In this document: positions 45,843 through 53,217 of the stretch, in pieces
How the letters are laid out: each line of letters starts with the position of its first letter
How positions within the stretch are numbered: the first letter of the stretch is position 1
Assembly: GCA_963784995.1 (NCBI GenBank)
Contig: CAWATZ010000024.1
Coordinates: 310,001-374,000, forward strand
From: CAWATZ01 sp963784995
GTDB taxonomy: Bacteria; Planctomycetota; Planctomycetia; Gemmatales; Gemmataceae
Direction: 5' to 3'
Length of the DNA stretch: 64,000 nucleotides
Notes under the pieces: model-generated
What the model saw: only the letters and a program-made list of their open reading frames with translations
Told to the model about the DNA's origin: nothing
The model's database searches: none
Program-made: the position numbers and the translations under genes

Positions 45843-46811
45843 ATGCGAACGAGCCGCCTTTCCGCAGGGATGCTGGGTTTTGGCTTCATGGCGTTGTGGT
45901 CCCTGGCCGTTGCCGGGGAACACCAGGCGACGACGCGCCCCCAGACTCGGGTTCAGGAAGTCATCTACCAGGGCAACAAGCACCTGAGCAAGGAAGAACT
46001 TGACATGCTGACCGGCATCAGCAAAGGCCAGCCGCTCAACCCTCGGGCCAACCAGGAAGCATGCCGGAAAATTGTCTGCAAGCTCAACGAGGCCGGTCGG
46101 CCGTTCGCCAGCTGCGAGCTGCTCAGCGGCGACACGACCGGCGACACCAAGGTCATCTTCAACATCACCGAAGGGGCCAAGGCGTATCTGCGGGCGATCT
46201 ACTTCAACGGCAACAAGTGGGCCAGCGATGGCCGACTCATGGCCCAGATCCAGACCAAGCCGCTCGTCAACGGCGTGCTGGCCACCAGGTATCGCCCCGA
46301 TGACTTTCAAGCGGACATTGAGAGGCTCCGCGAGTACTACAAGACCTTTGGTTTCCTCGCAGTCCAAATCACGCACGGCATCGAGATAACTGAGGACGGC
46401 CGGGATGTGATCGTAACCTACTACGTCGATGAAGGCCCGCGCACGACTCCACCGAAACCGAACCCGAACATCGTGAGCGACCGGTCTGTGCCTAACGAGC
46501 AACTGCTGCAACTCTGCTCGGCCAAGCCAGGGGAGTATTACAGCGAGCCCGTTGTCAAAGGCGACCCCTGCAAGTTAACGGATTACATCCCCTTGGGCCC
46601 GAGCCGCATTGTCACCATCCAGGCTACCCAGGTCACCAGTCAGGACGTATCAGGGGCTATCGACCGGACCGTCAATGGACTCGTCGCCGGGATCAAGGAT
46701 TTGATCAGCAAGACCGACTGGAACGCGACCGTCCAGGCCATCACGGTTTTCCTTCGAGAGTTGCAAGGCATTGATCTTGGCTCCCCCACGGGTTACAGTA
46801 AACCCTTGTGA
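45843..46811 (+). CDS. exported POTRA-repeat protein without beta-barrel
   Basis: The 322-residue protein has a signal peptide (LSAGMLGFGFMALWSLAVAG) and at least two POTRA-like repeats similar to the N-terminal part of BamA: VQEVIYQGNKHLSKEELDML then GDTKVIFNITEGAKAYLRAI, and IYFNGNKWASDGRLMAQIQT, DIERLREYYKTFGFLAVQIT, VIVTYYVDEGPR. There is no barrel; the last 100 residues are a distinct region. It could be a periplasmic accessory to outer-membrane protein assembly or export. ATG 45843 has AGGAGG ten bases upstream. Confidence 0.8.
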   Translation: MRTSRLSAGMLGFGFMALWSLAVAGEHQATTRPQTRVQEVIYQGNKHLSKEELDMLTGISKGQPLNPRANQEACRKIVCKLNEAGRPFASCELLSGDTTGDTKVIFNITEGAKAYLRAIYFNGNKWASDGRLMAQIQTKPLVNGVLATRYRPDDFQADIERLREYYKTFGFLAVQITHGIEITEDGRDVIVTYYVDEGPRTTPPKPNPNIVSDRSVPNEQLLQLCSAKPGEYYSEPVVKGDPCKLTDYIPLGPSRIVTIQATQVTSQDVSGAIDRTVNGLVAGIKDLISKTDWNATVQAITVFLRELQGIDLGSPTGYSKPL

Positions 46812-46880
46812 GTCTCTGATGCGCGCTGGATTAGGCAACCGGAGTCCGGGGTTGACACCCCGCAGCAAGGCCACAATCCC

Positions 46881-48455
46881 ATGAGCGCCCAATCTTCCAT
46901 CCCTGGCGACCTGCGCTTCCAGTTTCGGCTGGCCTGTCTGGAGCTGGAGCAGCGTCTTCGCTCCGGCGACGACTGCTCCTGCGACAAGCTCCTGTCCGAA
47001 TACCCCCTGGTCGCCGCCGATGCGGACTCGGCCACGTCCCTGATCGTCCATGAACTGGCACTGCGCCGGGAGCTGGGCCAGGTCATCATTCCCGCCGACT
47101 ACCTGCGCCGCTATCCGCAGTGGCGCGAGCCGCTGCGGCTGAAGCTCGAATCGCACTGGCCGCCGGCCGATGCATCACCGAGCCTGGCCACGGAGGACGA
47201 GAAAACCGTCTCCAACGGGCCGGCGCCTTCCTTGGCCGACCGCTTGCCCGTGCGTACCCTCGGTCACCACCGGTTGCTGCAAGTGATCGGCCAGGGCGGC
47301 ATGGGTGTGGTCTGCAAGGCCCAGCACACCCTCTTGTGCAAGACCTTCGCCCTGAAGATGATCGCCAACGGCGTGCTCGCCAGCCCCCTGGAGGTGCAGC
47401 GCTTCTTGCGCGAGGCGAAGGCCGCGGCCGACCTGGACCATCCGCACATCGTGCGCATCTTCGAGATCGGTTGCGACAACAACCAGCACTACTTCACCAT
47501 GACCTTCATGCCGGGCGGCGGCCTGGGCGACCACAAAAAGCAGTTCGCCGAGCCGTGGGCCGCTGCCCGGCTGGTGGAGAAGCTGGCCCGGGCGGTGCAT
47601 TACGCCCACGAGAAGGGCATCGTGCATCGCGACCTGAAGCCGGCCAACGTGCTGCTGGACGAGGCCGGCGAGCCGCGCATCAGCGACTTCGGCCTGGCCA
47701 AGCTGCTGGACCGTGACGAGGACCAGACCCTGAGCGTGGCCGGGCAGATGCTCGGCACACTGGCGTACATGCCTCCGGAACAGGCCCGCGGCCAGCTGGA
47801 GCGGATCGGCCGGCCCTGCGACGTCTGGGCCCTGGGCGTCATCCTCTATGAGCTGGTCACCCAGCGGCTGCCGTTTCAGGCAGCCGATCGCGAAGCCCTG
47901 CTCGGCAAGCTCACCAGCGAGGAACCGCCCTTCCCCCGTTCGGTCTCTCCCGGCTGCCCGCGGCAGCTGGAAGCGATCATCCTCCGCTGTCTGGAGAAAG
48001 ACCCGGCCCGGCGTTACCAGACCGCCCTGGAACTGGCGGAAGACCTGCACCGCTTCCTCAACGACGAGCCGGTCCGGACCACAACGCGCTGGTCACGGCG
48101 GTTGTGGCCGCGCCAGCGCTGGCTGCGCCGGACCCTCGCTGCTCTGCTGCTGCTCGGTACGCTGGCCACAGCTCTCTTCGCCGTCCTGCCGGCCCGGCTG
48201 GCCCCGGCTGATCCTGCCGAAGCGAAGAAGGAACTGCTGACCAGACTCCGGTATCGGGAGCGCGTGACGCTCATCGGCCCAGGCGGGCCTGCCGCGCTGG
48301 TTCGAGCGGAGCCTGGGCACGGGCAGCCTCACCTTGCCCGAAGGCCAGGCGAAAGAGCCGCCCCTGCTGCTGACCTGGAATTATGCTTGCTTCGAGCTGG
48401 TGCCGGACCCCTGTTCAGACTCCTATCGGCTCAGCGCCAGCGTCCGCCAGGATAA
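46881..48455 (+). CDS. Ser/Thr protein kinase, apparently frameshifted after its membrane helix
   Basis: The frame encodes 524 residues. An N-terminal region of about 125 residues (LRFQFRLACLELEQRLRSGD) of a type often found ahead of planctomycete kinases leads to a kinase domain: IGQGGMGVV, K159 in FALKMI, HRD starting at H249, DFGLAKLL, MPPEQARGQ. A single membrane helix follows (LAALLLLGTLATALFAVLPA). After about 48280 the frame reads improbable sequence; the true C-terminal domain continues in the +1 frame to 48894. An extra G in GGCCCAGGCGGGCC would explain this. Confidence 0.85.
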   Translation: MSAQSSIPGDLRFQFRLACLELEQRLRSGDDCSCDKLLSEYPLVAADADSATSLIVHELALRRELGQVIIPADYLRRYPQWREPLRLKLESHWPPADASPSLATEDEKTVSNGPAPSLADRLPVRTLGHHRLLQVIGQGGMGVVCKAQHTLLCKTFALKMIANGVLASPLEVQRFLREAKAAADLDHPHIVRIFEIGCDNNQHYFTMTFMPGGGLGDHKKQFAEPWAAARLVEKLARAVHYAHEKGIVHRDLKPANVLLDEAGEPRISDFGLAKLLDRDEDQTLSVAGQMLGTLAYMPPEQARGQLERIGRPCDVWALGVILYELVTQRLPFQAADREALLGKLTSEEPPFPRSVSPGCPRQLEAIILRCLEKDPARRYQTALELAEDLHRFLNDEPVRTTTRWSRRLWPRQRWLRRTLAALLLLGTLATALFAVLPARLAPADPAEAKKELLTRLRYRERVTLIGPGGPAALVRAEPGHGQPHLARRPGERAAPAADLELCLLRAGAGPLFRLLSAQRQRPPG

Positions 48456-48894
48456 CAGCCAGCGCGGCGAGACCGGGATTTATTTCCTGGGCACGGCCAA
48501 CGAAACCACGGACGGCAAGAAGTGCCGGTATCTGTTCACGATCAACTTCGCCGACCACGGCCCGCTGGCCGGCAAGATCTACCTGTATGCCCGGCGGATC
48601 GGGGCCGGGACCCTCGGCGAAACGTCACGCATCGCCGAGAAGGAACTGCCCCGGCAACCCGGTGCCTGGCGTGATCTGGAGGTCAAGGTTGCTCCCGAGA
48701 AGATTGACGTTCTCCTGAACGGCGATCCGCTGTGGTCGCTCACTCCGGAGTATCTGCTCCAGCGGGTCGCCAGCATCCACCCGGGACAGAAAGAGCAACA
48801 TCCTCCGCCCCAGCTGAAACTCCGCAGCCCGATTGGACTGTATGGGCTGGAAACCGGAGCATCGTTCCGCAACGTGATTTTCCAGCCTCTCTGA
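48334..48894 (+). CDS. C-terminal extracytoplasmic domain of the preceding kinase
   Basis: The frame, in truth open from 48268, reads protein-like sequence (LPRWFERSLGTGSLTLPEGQ, then LTWNYACFELVPDPCSDSYR and TGIYFLGTANETTDGKKCRY) that fits a beta-sandwich sensor or laminin-G/DUF1080-like domain, with a C-terminal SPIGLYGLETGASFRNVIFQ. It lacks its own ribosome site, and is best seen as the displaced C-terminus of the kinase starting at 46881, giving about 670 residues in total. Confidence 0.7.
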   Translation: MPEGQAKEPPLLLTWNYACFELVPDPCSDSYRLSASVRQDNSQRGETGIYFLGTANETTDGKKCRYLFTINFADHGPLAGKIYLYARRIGAGTLGETSRIAEKELPRQPGAWRDLEVKVAPEKIDVLLNGDPLWSLTPEYLLQRVASIHPGQKEQHPPPQLKLRSPIGLYGLETGASFRNVIFQPL

Positions 48895-48919
48895 TCCCAT
48901 TACTCCGAGGTACTCCACA

Positions 48920-49396
48920 ATGGCAAAAGTGAAGCCCAAGACAAAGAAAAAGGCGCTGCCTCCGGGCAAGAAGAAAGCAGCAGCCAAGAAGAAGGTCCTG
49001 AAGTCGAAGAAAGCCAGGGTGCCCGGCCCGGCGCCTTCGGTCCGGATCACGATGCCCGCCTTCGGGTCTCCCCTGGTGCTCGACCCGACCGGGACTTACC
49101 AGGTGAGCGCGACACACACGCTCGCGAATCCGACGTCCGCAACCAGCTGGATCGTTCTGGACGGCTCCACCGGAGCGGTCGGCACGGTCGTCGGGACGCT
49201 CGTCAGTGGTTTGGCATCGCCGGTGCAGTTCTCGTACCCCACGGACGGCACGATCCCCGCCGGGGGCAATCACGTGCTGTACGTTCGCATAGACGACGGC
49301 TACAACGCCGCCACGGACGACATCCTCGTTCAGGGCCCCCCGGCCATGATCGTGGTCCCCGTTCCCGTTCCCGTCCCCGTTCCAGGCCCGATGTGA
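48920..49396 (+). CDS. hypothetical protein with Lys-rich N-terminal tail and Ig-like domain
   Basis: A 158-residue protein. Residues 1-33 are extremely basic (KKALPPGKKKAAAKKKVLKS), resembling histone-H1-like or DNA-binding tails. Residues about 38-140 look like a small beta-sandwich (VRITMPAFGSPLVLDPTGTY, then VLYVRIDDGYNAATDDILV), followed by a VPVPVPVPVPGP tail. No signal peptide. It could bind nucleic acid or an acidic surface polymer; the family is unrecognised. It follows the kinase gene by 25 bases. Confidence 0.7.
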   Translation: MAKVKPKTKKKALPPGKKKAAAKKKVLKSKKARVPGPAPSVRITMPAFGSPLVLDPTGTYQVSATHTLANPTSATSWIVLDGSTGAVGTVVGTLVSGLASPVQFSYPTDGTIPAGGNHVLYVRIDDGYNAATDDILVQGPPAMIVVPVPVPVPVPGPM

Positions 49397-49412
49397 GAGC
49401 TTGACCCCGAAG

Positions 49413-49460
49413 CCGCTTGCGGCCTGGCGCACCTGGCTGGTGCGCCAGGCCGCAAGCGGC
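49413..49460. repeat. palindrome with 20-base arms
   Basis: GCCGCTTGCGGCCTGGCGCA and complement around a short loop, between 48920-49396 and the dimethylformamidase-like gene. It may serve as a terminator stem, but no T-run follows. Confidence 0.8.
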
Positions 49461-49490
49461 CTTGGTCCGTGGCCTTCCAGGAAAGCACCC

Positions 49491-51050
49491 ATGCACGATC
49501 CCATCGCGGAACAACACACCCGGCGCGACCTGCTCAAATCTGTCCTTGGCGTGTCCGGCGCTCTGCTGGCCGCTGCTCCGGCCGACCTTCCGGCCCGGGA
49601 CAGCACGCCGGCTGGCCCAGCCGAACCTCATCACGGAGGAGAACCGCAAGCCAGGCTCCCTGGACTGGCAGTTGACCCGCGTTCGGCTCGACAAGATGAG
49701 CAGCTTCCGCAGCCGGTGGATCGAGGGCTACTGTTCGCACCAGTCGGTGCAAGCGGGCGACGAGCTGCGGATCATGGTCAGCACCGCGCCCGCGGCCAGG
49801 TTCCAGATCGAAATCTTCCGCACCGGCTACTACGGCGGCCGGGGAGCCCGCCTGCTGACGACGCTGGGCCCCTTCCAGGGAAAACCGCAACCGGTGCCGG
49901 ACGTCGGCCCGCGCCGGCTGCGCGAGTGCAAGTGGGAGCCGTCGGCGACCCTGAAAATCCCGGCCGATTGGCCCAGCGGCGTTTACCTGGGCCGGCTCAC
50001 CACTCTGCCTGAGAAGGACACCGAGCCTTACTGGCAGAGTTACGTGGTCTTCATCGTCCGCGACAATCGGCCCGGCCGACATCCTGCTGCAATGCAGCGA
50101 CAACACCTGGCAGGCCTACAACCGCTGGCCGGACGACTATTCGCTGTACACCAACCCCAAGGGCACGCAGGGGCCCTGGAGCGACGTCAGCTTCGACCGC
50201 CCCTACGCCAAGTACGCCCAGATCTATGACAACCCGCAGTCAATCGGCTCGGGCGAGTGGCTCTGCTTCGAGTTCCCGCTGGCCTACTGGCTGGAACAGC
50301 ACGGCTACGACGTCAGCTATTGCTCGAACAGCGACATGCTGACGCCGGAACGGGGCCAGAAGTGCAAGGCCTTCATCAGCGTGGGGCACGACGAATACTG
50401 GGACATCCGGGCGTACAACAGCGTCAAGGCGATGCGCGACGCCGGCGTCAGTCTGCTGTTCCTCTCCGGCAACGCGGTCTGCTGGGTGACGCCGTTCAAG
50501 CCCAGCAGCGACGGCCGGGCCAATCGCATCATCTTTCGGGGCGGCCCCTACGGCGGCAAGTACAAGCTGGCCGAGCAGCGCGAGAAGGACCACGGCCCGT
50601 TTCCGGAGCGCGGCCCCGACGAGGGTTACCTGATCGGGGCCCGCAACGTCGAGCCGGTCAACGGCGGCGGCGACTGGACGGTCACGAAGCCGGACCACTG
50701 GATCTTCGCGGGAACCGGGGTCAAGAAAGGCGACCGGATTCCCGGCCTGATCGGCTGGGAGTATCACGGCGACCCCCCAGGCGGACATCGCGGGCCTGGA
50801 GATCGTGGCCGAGGGGACCGCCTGGCAGGGCGGCACCCGGCCGCAGCACTGGACGGCGACGATTTATCCGGGGCCCAAGGGCAACCTGGTGTTCAACGCC
50901 TCGACGATCTTCTGGTGCCAGGGACTGAGTTCGCCGCCAGGGCACATGCTGCCGTGGTCGCACTGGAGCCGGCCTCACGGCCCCGATGCCCGCGTGCAGC
51001 AGATCACGCACAATGTGCTGCGCCGGGCCATTGGTGGGAAGAAGCCGTAA
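49491..51050 (+). pseudogene. N,N-dimethylformamidase beta subunit-like protein, three apparent frameshifts
   Basis: From ATG 49491 (AGGAAAG upstream) a Tat signal reads EQHTRRDLLKSVLGVSGALL. Near 49610 the coding frame shifts by +1 to NLITEENRKPGSLDWQLTRV and IEIFRTGYYGGRGARLLTTL. Near 50070 it shifts +1 again to ADILLQCSDNTWQAYNRWPD, SDVSFDRPYAKYAQIYDN, FISVGHDEYWDIRAYNSVKA. Near 50780 it shifts +1 a third time to ADIAGLEIVAEGTAWQGG, ending in HNVLRRAIGGKKP. The rebuilt protein of about 518 residues matches the dimethylformamidase large-subunit-like family, often exported in planctomycetes. All three shifts look like one extra base at a GG in C-rich context. Protein-level conservation in each segment suggests recent mutation or assembly error. 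Confidence 0.75.
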
Positions 51051-51160
51051 AAGCCGTTGACCGCCATTCTCTCAAGCACTTACCATGAACAGCGTGGCCG
51101 GTGAAGAAAAGGATTGAGCCAGGTGGTCGCCTGGCAAGAAGAAAGAACAGCAACACGACC

Positions 51161-51508
51161 ATGCACGCCAACGACATCCGCAAATACCTGGGACCTTTCG
51201 AGCCGTTTCGTATCACGATGGCCGATGGGACTGCCTGGAAGCATCTGGTCGCACGCCCACACCCCTGGCGCAAACAGCTCTATCTCAAGGGCCGGAACAT
51301 GACCGTCCGCCAGCTTGTCGGCGGCATCCTCGCGGACAGGCTGACCGAGGAGCAGGCAGCCGCGAACTGGGACCTCCCTCTGGAAGCAATTCGTGAGGCG
51401 CTGGCCTACGCCGAGCAGAACAAGGAACTGCTGGAGTACGAGACGGCCTACGAGCGTTACCTGTCTTCCCAGCGAGGAGTTCGCCTTGTCTCTGGCCCTC
51501 GCCCTTGA
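51161..51508 (+). CDS. DUF433-like (VapB-type antitoxin fold) protein with N-terminal extension
   Basis: A 115-residue protein, ATG 51161. Residues 50-95 (GRNMTVRQLVGGILADRL, EEQAAANWDLPLEAIREALA) match the DUF433 winged-helix found in VapB45-type antitoxins and related small regulators. The N-terminal 30 residues (MHANDIRKYLGPFEPFRITM) resemble another small planctomycete family with a PFRI..DG motif, so this may be a fusion. No PIN-domain toxin gene is adjacent, so an antitoxin role is unsupported here. Confidence 0.7.
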   Translation: MHANDIRKYLGPFEPFRITMADGTAWKHLVARPHPWRKQLYLKGRNMTVRQLVGGILADRLTEEQAAANWDLPLEAIREALAYAEQNKELLEYETAYERYLSSQRGVRLVSGPRP

Positions 51509-51837
51509 CGACTGCGCCTGTCATTGCCTCACAAGGAAGGCTGTTTCAGCCCCGCTACCATGGCCACGAGTGGTCCCGCCCACCGCGGCCAGCAGCGCAG
51601 GAACACTAATCCGCGCTAATCTTCGCTAATCGAAGGAAAGAAACCCGTCTTCCGATTAGTGAGGATTAGCGTTGATTAGTGTTCCAACCAGGGTCAGGAG
51701 CGTCCCCGTGCAACAAGAGGGAAGCCAGGAGCAACCGCCCAGATCACTCCGCGACCTACCACAACTTGACAAGCCTCTGAGCATCGCCGGCCGCCACCTG
51801 CTTGCCATTCGGTGCCAGCAGCCAGCCGCTTGCCTGT
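51509..51837. other. intergenic region with an AT-rich palindrome
   Basis: Contains an imperfect inverted repeat at 51601-51684 (GAACACTAAT..CGCTAAT and complement) with internal repeats of GCTAATC. Otherwise nothing seen between the DUF433-like gene and the convergent exported hypothetical. Confidence 0.6.
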
Positions 51838-52608
51838 TCACTCCTTCCTGGGCACGGCCAGAGGAACTTTAGCTGTCTTCAGGATCTCGTCAAACACCGG
51901 CTGCATTCCCTTCAGGATCTTTTCGGAGGAGGTGGGCTCACGTTTCTTGGCGTCATCGTAGAAGTCAACCAGCCCACAAGCGAAGCAGATGACCATGTCC
52001 ACGGTCTTGTCCCCGTGGGTCGCTCGAATCCCGTGTCGGGGCTCAAAGCAACGGGCCGTCTGCCCTCTCCCGACCGCCACGTCAAGTGCGTTCTGCACGT
52101 TCGTCCGAGTCTCACCTGCCTTCAGTGTCGTCTTGCCGAGCAACAACCAGCCGTGGAAACGGGGCGCGTTCGGGTCTTCTGCCGCCTTCTGTTCAGGTAA
52201 TGGCTCCAGCGAGTACAGCTCAATCTGGTCGGCCTTTTCCAGGACCTCCGCGGCCTTCTCGGGCAGCCCACCTTTCCCGAGCTTGATGGCGACCACCTGG
52301 CCGGAACCGTCCGTGCTGACAGATGCCAACACTCCTAACACAACCCGTTGCCCAGCAGCCGCGTTGACGAGGTTCTGGAACACGGCGAAAGGTACCGGTT
52401 TCTCTCCCTCCCCTTTCGGCTGGGAAATGCTGACTTTCCTGCTCACGTCCAGCGTTTTCTTCTCCGGCTTCTTCCCTCCCTCCACCCTGACCAGGATGGT
52501 CAGCTTGGAGTCTGTCAGTTCAACGAGCAATCCCTGGAATGTCTCGGCCAGCCCGAAGCCGGCAAGGATGAGGAGTGAGAGGGTGGCCGCGAGGCTGCGC
52601 CGCAACAT
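51838..52608 (-). CDS. exported hypothetical protein
   Basis: The 256-residue protein starts at ATG 52608 with AAGGAG seven bases upstream; the frame is open further, but the signal peptide MLRRSLAATLSLLILAGFGL begins here. The mature part starts with a small beta domain (FQGLLVELTDSKLTILVRVE, DVSRKVSISQP) and later contains FHGWLLLGKTTLKAGETRTN and a Cys-containing MVICFACGLVDFYDDAKKRE. No family recognised. Planctomycete secretomes contain many proteins of this size with such a start. Confidence 0.7.
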   Translation of the reverse strand: MLRRSLAATLSLLILAGFGLAETFQGLLVELTDSKLTILVRVEGGKKPEKKTLDVSRKVSISQPKGEGEKPVPFAVFQNLVNAAAGQRVVLGVLASVSTDGSGQVVAIKLGKGGLPEKAAEVLEKADQIELYSLEPLPEQKAAEDPNAPRFHGWLLLGKTTLKAGETRTNVQNALDVAVGRGQTARCFEPRHGIRATHGDKTVDMVICFACGLVDFYDDAKKREPTSSEKILKGMQPVFDEILKTAKVPLAVPRKE

Positions 52609-52816
52609 GGATCTCTCCTTGTCTACCCGTGATGAACAGAAGTTCGTGGATCGAACGCCACGCAACACCTCCCAGCCTACCTGGCTGGCATGCGTGCGCC
52701 AAGAACCTGCCGGGACATTCTTCCAGGCAGTTCGTGGATAGACTGTCTGAGCGTAACCTCGACGCGATCGCCCGATCCGGTTTGTGCAAGCGAGCGGCGC
52801 CGCGAAGGGAGCAACC

Positions 52817-53002
52817 GTGAAGACGGAAGAAGAACTGCTGTCGGCCATCGACGCCGACCTGGCCGCGGACGCGCCCTCGGCCCTGGAGCGTCTGGCCCGC
52901 GCCGCGCCGCCGCACTTACGGGTCGTGCTGGCCAAAGTCGCTGAGGGCGAGCAGCGGCAGGCCCTCGCCGCCATCCCCGGAGAACGCCTCACTGTGGTGT
53001 GA
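52817..53002 (+). CDS. small hypothetical protein
   Basis: A 61-residue frame from GTG 52817 with GAAGGGAG upstream: acidic helix (TEEELLSAIDADLAADAPSA) then HLRVVLAKVAEGEQRQALAA. Composition is protein-like. A further 30-codon frame with ATG 53006 follows (MPTEEDNLPRSAVTKRKDHG), too short to support. No family recognised for either. Confidence 0.45.
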   Translation: MKTEEELLSAIDADLAADAPSALERLARAAPPHLRVVLAKVAEGEQRQALAAIPGERLTVV

Positions 53003-53217
53003 ATCATGCCGACCGAAGAAGACAATCTTCCCAGGTCCGCCGTCACCAAACGGAAGGATCACGGGTTCGGCCAGATCCTCGCAAGGCGACCTCCCTGACG
53101 AAAAAACGTTCACCGCAGCAAGAGGACTGTTGCATTCCAGGCGAGCGCTGGCATGATGGGAGGGTGGGTCGAGGATGTACGCGCCGCCCACGTGGAAGGT
53201 GCGCTCAGGAGAAGCCG

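Noticed and set aside
48266..50800. Programmed +1 frameshifting at proline codons followed by G
   Set aside because: All four +1 breaks can be written as CCA or CCC then a skipped G, but the exact break points are not constrained and proline codons are frequent; sequencing or assembly error, or gene decay, is simpler.
51161..51508. Toxin-antitoxin locus at the DUF433-like gene
   Set aside because: No PIN-domain or other toxin-like gene is adjacent on either side.
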